64,000 nt of DNA, taken from NCBI GenBank assembly GCA_016219425.1, contig JACRNB010000009.1, positions 1-64,000 of the forward strand. The letters are read 5' to 3'. This document shows positions 26,513 through 36,268 of this stretch, piece after piece; position 1 is the stretch's first letter, and every line of letters begins with the position of its first letter. A model generated the notes under the pieces. The model was not told the origin of the DNA. It worked only from the letters and a program-made list of their open reading frames with translations, and did not search any database. The DNA comes from Betaproteobacteria bacterium. Its GTDB lineage: Bacteria > Pseudomonadota > Gammaproteobacteria > Burkholderiales > Thiobacillaceae. A program made the position numbers and the translations under genes.

Positions 26513-28342
26513 ATGGGTAACAAATTTCCCCGAATCGTCCTGGTCATGCTGCATGACGTCGTGGCCTCCCTGATTGCCTGGATCGCCGCGTACTGGCTGC
26601 GTTTCAATCTGACGCTCCCCGGCGATTACTTCCTGGCCGCCACGGAAGCCCTGCCCTGGGTGGTGACGCTGCAAACCGTCATCTTCTGGCGCTTCGGCCT
26701 CTACCGCGGCATCTGGCGCTTTGCCAGCCTGCCGGACCTGAAACGCATCCTTCAGGCCATCGGCGTCGCCGCCATCGCCATCCCCAGCCTGTTTGTGCTG
26801 CTCCGCATCCAGGCCTCGGTGCCGCGTTCCGTCCTGATCCTGGACCCTCTGCTCCTGCTGCTCATCATGGGCGGCAGTCGCTTCTTCTATCGGGCATGGA
26901 AGGAACATCACCTCGCGGGCCTGCTCAAGGATGTGAAGCCGGTGCTGGTACTGGGCGCCGGGTCCGCCGCGGATTTCCTGCTGCGCGATCTGGCGCGCAC
27001 CCCCTCGGGCTATCAGGTCGTGGGCCTGCTGGACGATCACCCGGAAAAGATCGGTCGGCACATCCAGGGCGTCAACGTGCTGGGCAAGGTCGAAGACCTG
27101 GAGAAGTGGGCGCTCACCACGGAGGTTCAGGATGTCATCCTGGCCATGCCTTCCGCCTCCCACAGCGTGCGCAAAGGCATCGCGGATCGCTGCGCCGTGC
27201 TGGGCCTCAATGTCCTCACCACGCCCTCCCTGGAAGACATCATGGAGGGCCGCGTTTCCGTATCCGCGCTGCGGAAGATCGAGCTGGACGATCTGTTGGG
27301 ACGCGACCCGGTCCGTCTGGACAACGAGGGTCTGCAAGCCCTGCTCACGGGGCGCACCGTCATGGTCACCGGGGCCGGCGGCTCCATCGGCTCCGAGATG
27401 TGTCGCCAGATCGCCCACTTTCAGCCCAGCCGGCTGTTGCTGTTCGAACGCGGCGAGTTTGCCCTGTACCTCATCGAGCAGGAGTTCCGCGCCGCCCACC
27501 CCAGGCTGCACATCGAGTGTCTGGTGGGCGACATCGCGGACGAGGCGCGCATGCGGCAGGTGATGCGTGAATTCCGGCCCGCCGTGGTATTTCACGCCGC
27601 CGCCTACAAACACGTCCCGCTCATGGAGGAGCGCAACGCCTTCCAGGCCCTGCGCAACAACGTCGTCGGCACCTGGGTGGTGGCGAAGGAGGCGCGGGAC
27701 GCGGGGGTGGAAAAATTCGTGATGATCTCCACGGACAAGGCCGTCAACCCGACCAATGTCATGGGCGCCACCAAGCGCCTTGCAGAGATGGTCTGCCAGT
27801 CGCTGCAACGCCCGGAAGGCGCCCGTTTCGTCTCCGTGCGCTTCGGCAACGTCCTGGGTTCTTCAGGCAGCGTGATTCCCAAGTTCCAGAAGCAGATCGA
27901 GACCGGCGGCCCCATCACGGTGACGCATCCCGACATCACCCGCTACTTCATGTCCATCCCGGAAGCGGCCCAGTTGGTGCTTCAGGCGGGCCTGATGGGC
28001 CAGGGCGGGGAGATCTTCGTGCTGGACATGGGCGAACCCGTGCGGATTGCCGAGCTGGCGCGCCTGATGATTCGGCTGGCCGGCAAGTCCGAAGAGGAGA
28101 TCCGTATCGAATATACGGGTCTGCGTCCGGGCGAAAAGCTCTATGAGGAACTGCTGGCGGACGACGAATCCACCCTACCCACGCCACACGCCAAATTACG
28201 GGTGGCCCAGGCGCGCTTGGCGAACCTGGAACAGGTGGACGAAATACTGAACTGGATACGGAACACCCCGCCCACGGACGACGTGACAGTCCGTGCGCGG
28301 ATCAAGGAGTGGGTGCCGGAATACATTCAAGGCGGGGCCTGA
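26513..28342 (+). CDS. Membrane-bound nucleotide-sugar 4,6-dehydratase (WbpM/CapD/PglF family)
   Basis: A 609-residue protein. The N-terminal 130 residues hold about four membrane helices, then a first Rossmann-like domain (VLVLGAGSAADFLLRDL), then the catalytic SDR domain from about 275 with VMVTGAGGSIGSEMCRQ, HAAAYKHVPLMEERN and STDKAVNPTNVMGATKR. The latter shows the Ser-Met-Lys variant triad of large UDP-GlcNAc C4,C6-dehydratases. The expected product is a UDP-4-keto-6-deoxy sugar for O-antigen, capsule or glycan synthesis. The domain order and length match full-size WbpM relatives. The start at 26513 lacks a strong ribosome-binding site. Confidence 0.92.
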   Translation: MGNKFPRIVLVMLHDVVASLIAWIAAYWLRFNLTLPGDYFLAATEALPWVVTLQTVIFWRFGLYRGIWRFASLPDLKRILQAIGVAAIAIPSLFVLLRIQASVPRSVLILDPLLLLLIMGGSRFFYRAWKEHHLAGLLKDVKPVLVLGAGSAADFLLRDLARTPSGYQVVGLLDDHPEKIGRHIQGVNVLGKVEDLEKWALTTEVQDVILAMPSASHSVRKGIADRCAVLGLNVLTTPSLEDIMEGRVSVSALRKIELDDLLGRDPVRLDNEGLQALLTGRTVMVTGAGGSIGSEMCRQIAHFQPSRLLLFERGEFALYLIEQEFRAAHPRLHIECLVGDIADEARMRQVMREFRPAVVFHAAAYKHVPLMEERNAFQALRNNVVGTWVVAKEARDAGVEKFVMISTDKAVNPTNVMGATKRLAEMVCQSLQRPEGARFVSVRFGNVLGSSGSVIPKFQKQIETGGPITVTHPDITRYFMSIPEAAQLVLQAGLMGQGGEIFVLDMGEPVRIAELARLMIRLAGKSEEEIRIEYTGLRPGEKLYEELLADDESTLPTPHAKLRVAQARLANLEQVDEILNWIRNTPPTDDVTVRARIKEWVPEYIQGGA

Positions 28343-28386
28343 GCGCCCCCAGGGTCGGGTTTTGCCCAGCCCGCCCCCCGTGGGGG

Positions 28387-29355
28387 TCAAAGTAAACTCG
28401 GGACGGCCCTTCGTTTACTTGAGACCCGCCCCGCCTTGCCGTCCCGTTCTATTGCCTTCGCCGCCGCCAGCCCCTGGGCGATGGCGGTGGCCACCGCAGG
28501 CTGCACGTTGTCGATCACATCCCCCGCCGCATAAATGCCCGCCACCGTGGTGCGTTGCCAGGCGTCCGTCACGACGTAACCGCTGTCCTCCAGCCGGGGC
28601 CGAATCTCCGCCGCCATGCGCGCTACCAGATCGGTGTTGGGGCGATAGCCGAACATCGCCAGCAACCAGTCGTAACGCGCCCGCTCCGCCCCCCATACCA
28701 CCTCCGCCCCCAGCGCATCCGCCGTGAGCGCATCGGGTCGGCACTGGCCGCGCAGTTCGATCTCCGGGTGTGCGCGGCAGGCCGCCATCAGGCTTTCGCG
28801 CGCGGAAAAGGCGGCGCGGGTGCAGACGCAGATACGGTTGCCGCGTTCAGCCAGATACAGCGCGTGGTCGAGGGCGTTGTCGCCGCCGCCCAGGATGAGC
28901 GCACGCGCGGCGTGGATATCGTCACGGATGGCCTCGCTCAGCGGACCGACGATGACGCGCGCGCTGCGGGCGCGCAGGGCCTCCAGTTCCGGCGTGGTGC
29001 GCGGGCTCGCGCCGGTCGCCAGGACGATGGCGTTGACGTCGATCACGCGCGCGCCCTGCGGGGTGGAGAGCATCAACCTGAAGCCCTGCGCCGCCGCCTC
29101 CACCGCCTCCACCTGCGTCGCGGCCAGCAGGGTCACCCCCGACAGGCCCGAGAAATGTGCGGCCAAGCGGCGGGACAGCTCCGCGCCGCTCTCATCGGGC
29201 GCGCCCAGCAACCACAGATTGGGATGAAAGTTGGCGCGCTGCGCGCCGCCCGCCTGATCCGAGCGCTCGATCACCACCGGGGTGAGACCGAAGGAAAGGC
29301 AGGCATTGGCGCAGGACATGCCGGCAGGGCCGGCGCCGAGGATGGCGACAATCAT
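28387..29355 (-). CDS. FAD/NAD(P)-dependent oxidoreductase, thioredoxin-reductase-like without CxxC
   Basis: A 322-residue two-dinucleotide-binding flavoprotein: FAD motif AILGAGPAGMSCANAC at the start, VLATGASPRT, NAD(P)-binding LILGGGDNALDHALYLAERG, and the C-terminal FAD motif GIYAAGDVID. It lacks the redox CxxC of thioredoxin reductase, so it is more like ferredoxin/flavodoxin-NAD(P) reductases of this fold; the partner is unknown. The ATG at 29355 is chosen because the FAD loop begins immediately; longer starts overlap the divergent gene. It is divergent from the MidA-like methyltransferase. Confidence 0.85.
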   Translation of the reverse strand: MIVAILGAGPAGMSCANACLSFGLTPVVIERSDQAGGAQRANFHPNLWLLGAPDESGAELSRRLAAHFSGLSGVTLLAATQVEAVEAAAQGFRLMLSTPQGARVIDVNAIVLATGASPRTTPELEALRARSARVIVGPLSEAIRDDIHAARALILGGGDNALDHALYLAERGNRICVCTRAAFSARESLMAACRAHPEIELRGQCRPDALTADALGAEVVWGAERARYDWLLAMFGYRPNTDLVARMAAEIRPRLEDSGYVVTDAWQRTTVAGIYAAGDVIDNVQPAVATAIAQGLAAAKAIERDGKAGRVSSKRRAVPSLL

Positions 29356-29404
29356 GGCTGGAAGCGGACGGTTATGATGCGCCGCCGAAGCTAGCACAGC
29401 CGCC

Positions 29405-30562
29405 ATGCCCGCACTATCCGCCCGCCTCCCCTCCCCCACCCCCGAAGCCCTCGCGCACAGCGCCCGCGTCGTTGCACACATCCACGCCGAGATCGTGGCG
29501 GCGGGCGGATGGATCCCCTTCGCGCGCTACATGGAACTGGCCCTGTACGCCCCCGGCCTGGGCTACTACGCCGGCGGTGCGGCCAAGTTCGGCGGCGCGG
29601 GGGATTTCATCACCGCGCCGGAACTCACCCCCGTGTTCGGCCAGACCCTGGCGCAGGCGGCGGCGGAGACCCTGGCGCAGACCGGCGGCGACCTGCTGGA
29701 GCTGGGCGCCGGCAGCGGCAAGCTGGCGCGCGACGCCCTGCTGGAACTGGAATGCCTGGGGCGGTTGCCGGAGTGCTACCTGATCCTGGAGACCAGCCCG
29801 GACCTGCGCCAACGCCAGCACGCCCTGCTGGCGGCGGACGCGCCTCATTTGCTGGACCGGGTGGTCTGGCTGGATGGTCTGCCGGAGCGCCATATCGGCG
29901 TCATCTGGGCCAACGAGGTGCTGGACGCCCTGCCCGTGCATCTCGTGCACTGGACTCCGGACGGGGTGCTTGAACGGGGCGTGAGCGGGGGCGATGCGGG
30001 CTTCGCCTGGGCCGACCGCCCCATCGCCCTCCCCGCCCTGGCGCAAGCCGTGGCCGGGCTGGCGGTGGAGGCCCCCTACCTGAGCGAGATCAACCTCGCC
30101 GCCCCCGCCCTCATCGCCAGTCTGGCGCAACGGCTGGAGCGGGGGCTGATGCTGTGCATCGACTACGGCTTTCCACGCGCCGAGTTCTTCCATCCACAGC
30201 GCCACATGGGCACGCTGAAACTGCACTACCGCCATCACAGCCTGGATGACCCTTTCTTCCTGCCCGGGCTGGCGGACATCACCGCGCACGTCGATTTCAG
30301 CGCCGTGGCGGCAGCCGGGCGCGAGGCGGGGTTGGACCTGCTGGGCTACGACGCGCAGGCGCGATTCCTGATCAACGCCGGTCTGCCGCAACGCCTGTTG
30401 GGCCTGGACCCCGCCACGCCCGCGTACCTGCGCACAGCGGCGGCGGTGCAGCAACTGGTGCAGCCGAGCGAGATGGGGGAGTTGTTCAAGGTGATCGCCC
30501 TGGGGCGGGGAGTGGCAGCGCCCACGGCCTTCGCACGCGGCAACCGCAGCCACACCCTGTAG
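29405..30562 (+). CDS. SAM-dependent methyltransferase, MidA/NDUFAF7 family
   Basis: A 385-residue protein of the class I methyltransferase family that includes mitochondrial NDUFAF7 (MidA), an arginine methyltransferase for complex I assembly; the bacterial substrate is not established. Family features: FARYMELALYAPGLGYY, GAGDFITAPELTPVFGQTLA, the SAM motif LLELGAGSGKLARDAL, VIWANEVLDALPVH and MLCIDYGFPRAEFFHPQR. The stop is directly followed by a set of small palindromic repeats. Confidence 0.93.
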   Translation: MPALSARLPSPTPEALAHSARVVAHIHAEIVAAGGWIPFARYMELALYAPGLGYYAGGAAKFGGAGDFITAPELTPVFGQTLAQAAAETLAQTGGDLLELGAGSGKLARDALLELECLGRLPECYLILETSPDLRQRQHALLAADAPHLLDRVVWLDGLPERHIGVIWANEVLDALPVHLVHWTPDGVLERGVSGGDAGFAWADRPIALPALAQAVAGLAVEAPYLSEINLAAPALIASLAQRLERGLMLCIDYGFPRAEFFHPQRHMGTLKLHYRHHSLDDPFFLPGLADITAHVDFSAVAAAGREAGLDLLGYDAQARFLINAGLPQRLLGLDPATPAYLRTAAAVQQLVQPSEMGELFKVIALGRGVAAPTAFARGNRSHTL

Positions 30563-30669
30563 GTGCGAATTCATTCGCACCTCTGTCAGGTCGATGCGGT
30601 TGGGCGTGCGAATGAATTCGCACCTACCGGCGTTTGTATGGCTCCTTGTGCGAATGAATTCGCACCTAC
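30559..30669. repeat. Three copies of a short GTGCGAATGAATTCGCAC palindromic repeat
   Basis: Near-perfect palindromes centred on GAATTC lie at 30559-30582, 30606-30627 and 30648-30669, filling the gap between two convergent genes. The third copy supplies the TAG stop of the gene at 30666-31100. They could form hairpins that end transcription on both strands. Confidence 0.85.
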
Positions 30670-31100
30670 CGCCGTTTGCGCGGCTCGTAATGCGCCACGG
30701 CGCGCATGATCTCCGAGTAGGGCAACGCTTCCACCGTCCCGTAGCGTTCCACCCCGACGCGCACCAGTGCGGCGACGTCGCCGTCCCCTCCGCCCAACGC
30801 CTCTTGCAGCCCGAGCAGACCGCCGCACTGGGCGCGTATCTCCTTGCCGAAGGGCCAGGGCTGGTCCGGGTCCATGTGCAGGGCGAAGCGCGCGTTGCGG
30901 TGCAGGGCCTCATGCAGGCGGATGCAACGCTGGTTGGCCGCCGCGTCGGAGCAACTGATGGCCTCGCGTTCCGCCAGCAACAGACGCCGCGCCACCGAGC
31001 AGTTCACGCAGCGCGACAACAGCGCCCGCTCGAACGGGCACTGGATGGCAATCACCGCGTCGCGCGCTTCCTGGTAGGCGGTCTCGTTGTAGCCGGACAT
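30666..31100 (-). CDS. Conserved hypothetical protein with clustered cysteines
   Basis: A 144-residue protein of unrecognised family beginning MSGYNETAYQEARDAV. Several cysteines occur between residues 20 and 60 (IQCPFERALLSRCVNCS, ISCSDAAANQRC), a spacing that could bind a metal or FeS cluster, though this is inference. The rest is helical (RLHEALHRNARFALHMD, EEALPYSEIM-like end PYSEIMRAVAHYEPRKRR). It shares strand with, and lies nine bases after, the 73-residue gene upstream, so the two are likely one transcript. Its stop codon lies in a repeat. Confidence 0.6.
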   Translation of the reverse strand: MSGYNETAYQEARDAVIAIQCPFERALLSRCVNCSVARRLLLAEREAISCSDAAANQRCIRLHEALHRNARFALHMDPDQPWPFGKEIRAQCGGLLGLQEALGGGDGDVAALVRVGVERYGTVEALPYSEIMRAVAHYEPRKRR

Positions 31101-31109
31101 GCGCGCGAA

Positions 31110-31331
31110 TCAGTAGTCGTCGCCGGCCAGGGAGTGATCCAGTTCCCTGGGCTGGGACAGGGTGTCTTCGGCAGCCAGTTCGTTCTCGGCAAAGATCATC
31201 TTGATCGCGTAACCGGGGACCAGTTGTTTGCGTAACTCGTTGGCGGCGGCCTTGGCCTCCTTGAAGCCTTCGGTCTGGCCCTGTTTTTCCAGGATGTTGA
31301 GGGGGCCGATCTTGTAGAGGTAGTAGGGCAT
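31110..31331 (-). CDS. Small conserved hypothetical protein
   Basis: A 73-residue soluble protein, MPYYLYKIGPLNILEKQG at the start, then a charged helical segment (EGFKEAKAAANELRKQL) and an acidic C-terminus. I do not recognise a named family with certainty, though the sequence looks conserved and well-formed. An AGCCCCTC-rich upstream strand (GGAG within GGAGCCCC on the coding strand) offers a ribosome-binding site. It is upstream of the cysteine-containing gene and probably co-transcribed with it. Confidence 0.6.
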   Translation of the reverse strand: MPYYLYKIGPLNILEKQGQTEGFKEAKAAANELRKQLVPGYAIKMIFAENELAAEDTLSQPRELDHSLAGDDY

Positions 31332-31395
31332 GAGGGGCTCCGAATGGTTGAGTGGAATTGTGGGTTATTGCTCTGGGCCGGGCAAGGCGAAAAAA

Positions 31396-31455
31396 ATCGC
31401 CCGGCACAGCCGGGCTCCTACGGGGGACGGTAGGGGCTCGGCTGTGCCGGGCGAT
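31396..31455. repeat. Inverted pair of a TAGGAGCCCGGCTGTGCCGG-type repeat
   Basis: Two 25-base arms, 31396-31420 and 31431-31455, are inverted copies separated by ten bases, in the gap after acs. The same unit recurs at 50770-50846 and 61242-61375. A hairpin here may terminate the acs transcript. Confidence 0.85.
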
Positions 31456-31471
31456 GCCGGCAGGTTCCGGG

Positions 31472-33448
31472 TCAGCCCTTGAGCTGATCCAGAATGGCCG
31501 GGTTTTCCAGCGTGGAAATGTCCTGGGTGATCTCCTCGCCCTTGGCCAGCGCCCGCAGCAGGCGGCGCATGATCTTGCCGGAACGGGTCTTGGGCAGGTT
31601 GTCGCCGAAGCGGATGTCCTTGGGCTTGGCGATGGGGCCGATCTCCTTGCCGACGTGGTTTTGCAGGTCTTTGATGATCTGCCTGGCCTCGTCGCCCTCG
31701 GGACGGGAGCGCTTCAGCACCACGAAGGCGCAGATGGCTTCGCCGGTGAGGTCGTCGGGGCGGCCCACGACGGCGGATTCGGCCACCAGGGGGTGGCTCA
31801 CCAGGGCGGATTCGATCTCCATCGTGCCCATGCGGTGGCCGGACACGTTCAGCACATCGTCGATGCGGCCCATGATGGTGAAGTAGCCGGTCTTGGCGTC
31901 GCGGATGGCGCCATCGCCTGCCAGATAGAGCCTGCCGCCCAGATCCTCCGGGTAGTAGCTCTTCCTGAAGCGCTCCGGGTCGCCCCAGATGGTGCGGATC
32001 ATCGACGGCCAGGGCTTCTTGACCACCAGAAAACCGCCCTTGCCCCATTCCACGTCATGGCCGGTCTCATCGACGATGGCGGCCTGGATGCCGGGGAACG
32101 GCAGGGTGCAGGAGCCGGGCACCAGGGGGGTGACGCCGGGCAGCGGGGTGATCATGTGGCCGCCGGTCTCGGTCTGCCAGAAGGTGTCGACGATGGGACA
32201 GCGACCGCCGCCGATGACCTCGTGGTACCACATCCAGGCCTCGGGGTTGATCGGCTCGCCCACCGTGCCCAGCAGGCGCAGGCTGGAGAGGTCGTAGTGC
32301 TCGGGATGCACGGCGGGCGTGGTCACGGACATCTTGATGAGGGCGCGGATGGCGGTGGGGGCGGTGTAGAACACGCTGACCTTGTGCGCCTGGATCATCT
32401 TCCAGAAGCGTCCGCCGTCCGGGTAGGAGGGCACGCCTTCAAACACCACCTCGGTGCCGCCGCAGGCCAGGGGGCCGTAGGTGACGTAGGTGTGGCCGGT
32501 GACCCAGCCGATGTCGGCGGTGCACCAGAACACGTCGCCGGGCTTGAGGTCGAAGGTCCACTTCATGGTCAGGATGGCATGCAGCAGGTAGCCGCCGCTG
32601 GAGTGCTGCACGCCCTTGGGCTTGCCGGTGGAGCCGGAGGTGTAGAGCAGGAACAGGGGATGTTCGGCCTCCACCCACTCGGGCTCGCACACGTCGGACT
32701 GGCTGGCGACGACGTCATGCCACCAGAGGTCGCGGCCTGCCGCCATGGCGCACTCTCCACCGGTGCGCTGGTAGACGATCACGCTCTTGATGGATTCACA
32801 GCCGCCCAGGGCCAGCGCCTCGTCCACGGCGGGCTTCAAGGGGATGGCCTTGCCGCCGCGCATCTGCGCATCGGCGGTGATGACCATGACCGCGCCCGCA
32901 TCCATGATGCGTTCCTGCACCGACTTGGCGGAGAAGCCGCCGAACACCACCGAATGGGTGGCGCCGATGCGGGCGCAGGCCTGCATGGCGACCACGCCTT
33001 CAATGGACATGGGCAGGTAGATCAGAACCCGGTCGCCCTTCTTGATGCCCTGCGCCTTGAGGGCGTTGGCGAAGCGGCTGACGCGGTTGAGAAGCTGGGA
33101 GTAAGTGACCTGGGTGACCTCGCCGCCGTCGGCCTCGAACAGGATGGCAGTCTTGTCGCCCAGACCGGCCTCGACGTTTTTGTCCAGGCAGTTGTACGAG
33201 ACATTCAGCTTGCCGTCGGCAAACCACTTGTAGAAGGGGGCGCCGGATTCATCCAGGGTCTGGGTGAAGGGCTGTTGCCACACCACATGTTCGCGGGCGA
33301 GACGAGCCCAGTACCCGGCATAGTCCTTGTCCGCCTCGTCACACAGGGCCTGGTAGGCGTCCATACCGGAGATGGCGGCCTGGGCCATGAAGGCCTCGGG
33401 GGGATTGAAGACTCGATTTTCCTGCAGGACGGATTCAATAGAGCTCAT
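31472..33448 (-). CDS. acs: Acetyl-CoA synthetase (AMP-forming)
   Basis: A 658-residue full-length enzyme converting acetate, ATP and CoA to acetyl-CoA, AMP and PPi. Motifs of the adenylate-forming superfamily are present: [20 protein letters not shown] (P-loop), [45 protein letters not shown] and the C-terminal [13 protein letters not shown], whose Lys is the acetylation-controlled catalytic lysine in relatives. The N-terminus ([20 protein letters not shown]) is typical. It is divergent from glnE; the gap of about 100 bases must hold both promoters. Confidence 0.97.
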   Translation of the reverse strand: MSSIESVLQENRVFNPPEAFMAQAAISGMDAYQALCDEADKDYAGYWARLAREHVVWQQPFTQTLDESGAPFYKWFADGKLNVSYNCLDKNVEAGLGDKTAILFEADGGEVTQVTYSQLLNRVSRFANALKAQGIKKGDRVLIYLPMSIEGVVAMQACARIGATHSVVFGGFSAKSVQERIMDAGAVMVITADAQMRGGKAIPLKPAVDEALALGGCESIKSVIVYQRTGGECAMAAGRDLWWHDVVASQSDVCEPEWVEAEHPLFLLYTSGSTGKPKGVQHSSGGYLLHAILTMKWTFDLKPGDVFWCTADIGWVTGHTYVTYGPLACGGTEVVFEGVPSYPDGGRFWKMIQAHKVSVFYTAPTAIRALIKMSVTTPAVHPEHYDLSSLRLLGTVGEPINPEAWMWYHEVIGGGRCPIVDTFWQTETGGHMITPLPGVTPLVPGSCTLPFPGIQAAIVDETGHDVEWGKGGFLVVKKPWPSMIRTIWGDPERFRKSYYPEDLGGRLYLAGDGAIRDAKTGYFTIMGRIDDVLNVSGHRMGTMEIESALVSHPLVAESAVVGRPDDLTGEAICAFVVLKRSRPEGDEARQIIKDLQNHVGKEIGPIAKPKDIRFGDNLPKTRSGKIMRRLLRALAKGEEITQDISTLENPAILDQLKG

Positions 33449-33551
33449 GAAGTGCGTCTCCTAGACGGCGGGTTAAGGTCAATTCGTTTCCTCCCCCGAG
33501 GAAGGGGCAAAATTAGGCTACTTCCAACATTTTGGCATTTTGCACTGCAAC

Positions 33552-36230
33552 ATGATCGCCCCAGAAGCCCAAGAAATGCTTTCCCGCGCTGCCGCATTCA
33601 GCCGTTGGCTGGAGGGTCGGAGCACGGCTCGTCCGGAACTGCCGGAGTGGCTGATCGAGACCTTGCGCGCCCCCGTCCTGGCGCAGGAAATGGCCGCCTT
33701 CCTGGCAGAGGGCTGGCACAGCGAAGAGGAACTCAAACGCCGCCTGCGCCGCCTGCGCGAACGGGTGTTCGCGCGCGTGATGACGCGCGACCTGAACGGG
33801 CTGGCGGACCTGTCCGAAGTGACCCGCACCCTGACCGACCTGGCCGAGATCACCGTGCGCGCGGCGCTCGATTTCCACCACCGCGACCTCGCCGCGATGC
33901 ACGGCGAACCGCTCGACAGCCAGGGGCGCGCCCAGCAACTCATCGTGGTGGGCATGGGCAAGCTGGGCGGCGGCGAATTGAACGCCTCGTCCGACATCGA
34001 CCTGATCTTTGTCTTCCCGGAAGACGGCGAGACCGCCGGACCACGCCGGCTCTCCAACTTCGAATTCTTCACCCGTCTGGGCAAGCGCCTGATCAACGCC
34101 ATCGACGACAAGACCGGCGACGGTCATGTATTTCGCGTGGACATGCGCCTGCGCCCCTATGGCGACAGCGGCCCCCTGGTCTCCAGCTTCGCCATGCTGG
34201 AGGAATACTTCTACACCCAGGCGCGGGAATGGGAACGCTACGCCTGGATCAAGGGCCGCGCCCTCAGCGGAGATCGCATCGCAGAACTGGAGCAACTGCG
34301 CCAGCCCTTCGTGTTCCGCAAATACCTCGACTTCGGCGCCCTCAAGGCCATGCGCGACCTGCACGCCCAGATCCGGCGCGAGGTGGCGCGCAAGGACAAG
34401 GCCGACAACATCAAGCTCGGCCCCGGCGGCATCCGCGAGATCGAATTCATCGCCCAGGTGTTCCAGCTCATCCGCGGCGGCAAACTGGCCTCGCTGCGCA
34501 TGCGCCCCACGCGCACCCTGCTGCACCAGCTCGCCGCCTATGACCTGATTCCCGAGGTCCACACGCAGGAACTGGAAGAGGCCTATGTCTTCCTGCGCAA
34601 CCTGGAACACCGCCTGCAATACCTGGACGACGCCCAGACCCAGACCCTGCCGCACGACATCGGGGACCGCATCCGGGTGGCCGTCGCCATGGGCTTCGCC
34701 GACTGGGAGGGGCTGGAGGCGCACCTCAACACCCTGCGCCGCCGGGTCGCGGGCCAGTTCGAGCAGGTGTTCGGCGCGCCCCAGGAAGACCAGACCGGCC
34801 ACCCGCTCGCCGGCCTGTGCGAAGCGCCCGAAGGCGAGGCCCTGGAGCGTCTGACCGCCGCCGGCTACCCGACCCCCGTCGAGGCCCTGAACCAGCTCAT
34901 CACCCTGCGCCGGGGCAGCCGCTACCAAAATCTGGCCGCGGCCAACAAGACCATGCTCGACAGCCTGCTGCCGCCCCTGGTGGAGATGGCGGGCCGCTTT
35001 CCCAATGCGCACGAGACCCTGTCCCGCATCCTCACCCTGCTGGAGGCCATCGCACGACGCGCGCCCTACCTGTCGTTGCTGCGCGAATACCCGCAGACCC
35101 TGATGCAGGTGGCGCGCATGGTCAGCGCCAGCCCCTGGGCCGCCCGCTTTCTGACGCAACAGCCGGTGCTGCTGGACGAATTGCTCGACCCCCGCACCCT
35201 GCTGGCCCCTCCCGACTGGTCGCAGGTGAAGGAGGAACTGCGCCAGCGTCTGGGCGGCTTCAAAGGCGACGTGGAACGGCAGATGGACGAACTGCGCCAC
35301 GTCAAGCAGAGCGAGACCTTCCGCCTGCTGGCGCAGGATCTGGCCGGGCTATGGACGGTGGAAAAGCTCTCCGACCATCTCTCCGACCTGGCCGACCTGC
35401 TGGTGGAAGCGACCCTGGGGCGGGTATGGGACGCGCTGCCGCGCCGCCACCGCGATGCGCCCGCCTTCGCCGTCATCGCCTACGGCAAGCTGGGCGGCAG
35501 GGAACTGGGCTACGCCTCGGACCTGGACATCGTGTTCCTGCACGACGACCCGCACCCGGACGCCCAGGAGATCTACGCGCGCCTGGGCAAACGCCTGAAC
35601 ACCTGGATGTCCACCGTCACCGCCGCCGGCATCCTGTACGAAACCGACCTGCGCCTGCGCCCGGACGGGGCATCCGGCCTGCTGGTGTCCAGCGTGGAGG
35701 CGTTCGACGACTACCAGAGGAACCACGCCTGGACCTGGGAGCACCAGGCCCTGACCCGCGCCCGGTTCTGCTGCGGCGACCGCGCCGTGGGCGAGCGTTT
35801 CGCCGCCATCCGCGCCGGGGTGCTGGCCCAAGCGCGTGACGGGGCGAAGCTTGCCGCCGAGGTGCGCGAGATGCGCCGCAAGATGCATGACGGCCACGCC
35901 AACGCCAGCGGCCTGTTCGACCTCAAGCACGACGCGGGCGGGCTGGTGGATGTGGAGTTCGCGGTGCAATACCTGGTGCTCGCGCACGCCGCCCTACACC
36001 CGGAGATGAGCGCCAACGCGGGCAATATCGCCCTGCTGGGGCGGGCGGGGGGGCTGGGGCTGATCGCGCCGGAAATCGCCGCCGCCGCCGCCGACGCCTA
36101 CCGCGAACTGCGCCGTCGCCAGCACGCCCTCAAGTTGCAGGGCATGGAACACGCCAGGGTGGAAACCAGGGAGATGCAACGCGAGATCGGCGCGGTGCGG
36201 GCGCTGTGGGGCGCGGTGTTCGGAACGTAG
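33552..36230 (+). CDS. glnE: Bifunctional glutamine synthetase adenylyltransferase/adenylyl-removing enzyme
   Basis: An 892-residue GlnE, which switches glutamine synthetase by adding or removing AMP in response to PII and glutamine. Two nucleotidyltransferase cores are visible: N-terminal GMGKLGGGELNASSDIDLI (removing activity) and C-terminal AYGKLGGRELGYASDLDIVF (adding activity), each followed by RVDMRLRP or ETDLRLRP-type segments, with LRNLEHRLQY between. I chose the ATG at 33552; an in-frame TTG at 33540 is less likely. No strong ribosome-binding site is visible. It is close to typical length (about 900-950). Confidence 0.95.
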   Translation: MIAPEAQEMLSRAAAFSRWLEGRSTARPELPEWLIETLRAPVLAQEMAAFLAEGWHSEEELKRRLRRLRERVFARVMTRDLNGLADLSEVTRTLTDLAEITVRAALDFHHRDLAAMHGEPLDSQGRAQQLIVVGMGKLGGGELNASSDIDLIFVFPEDGETAGPRRLSNFEFFTRLGKRLINAIDDKTGDGHVFRVDMRLRPYGDSGPLVSSFAMLEEYFYTQAREWERYAWIKGRALSGDRIAELEQLRQPFVFRKYLDFGALKAMRDLHAQIRREVARKDKADNIKLGPGGIREIEFIAQVFQLIRGGKLASLRMRPTRTLLHQLAAYDLIPEVHTQELEEAYVFLRNLEHRLQYLDDAQTQTLPHDIGDRIRVAVAMGFADWEGLEAHLNTLRRRVAGQFEQVFGAPQEDQTGHPLAGLCEAPEGEALERLTAAGYPTPVEALNQLITLRRGSRYQNLAAANKTMLDSLLPPLVEMAGRFPNAHETLSRILTLLEAIARRAPYLSLLREYPQTLMQVARMVSASPWAARFLTQQPVLLDELLDPRTLLAPPDWSQVKEELRQRLGGFKGDVERQMDELRHVKQSETFRLLAQDLAGLWTVEKLSDHLSDLADLLVEATLGRVWDALPRRHRDAPAFAVIAYGKLGGRELGYASDLDIVFLHDDPHPDAQEIYARLGKRLNTWMSTVTAAGILYETDLRLRPDGASGLLVSSVEAFDDYQRNHAWTWEHQALTRARFCCGDRAVGERFAAIRAGVLAQARDGAKLAAEVREMRRKMHDGHANASGLFDLKHDAGGLVDVEFAVQYLVLAHAALHPEMSANAGNIALLGRAGGLGLIAPEIAAAAADAYRELRRRQHALKLQGMEHARVETREMQREIGAVRALWGAVFGT

Positions 36231-36268
36231 CGCCGGCATCCCTGCCGGCTCTTTGGACTTTGCCTGCG

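Noticed and set aside
31352-34543. 1063-codon open frame on the plus strand
   Set aside because: Antisense to acs and then out of frame with glnE; composition is typical of shadow translation.
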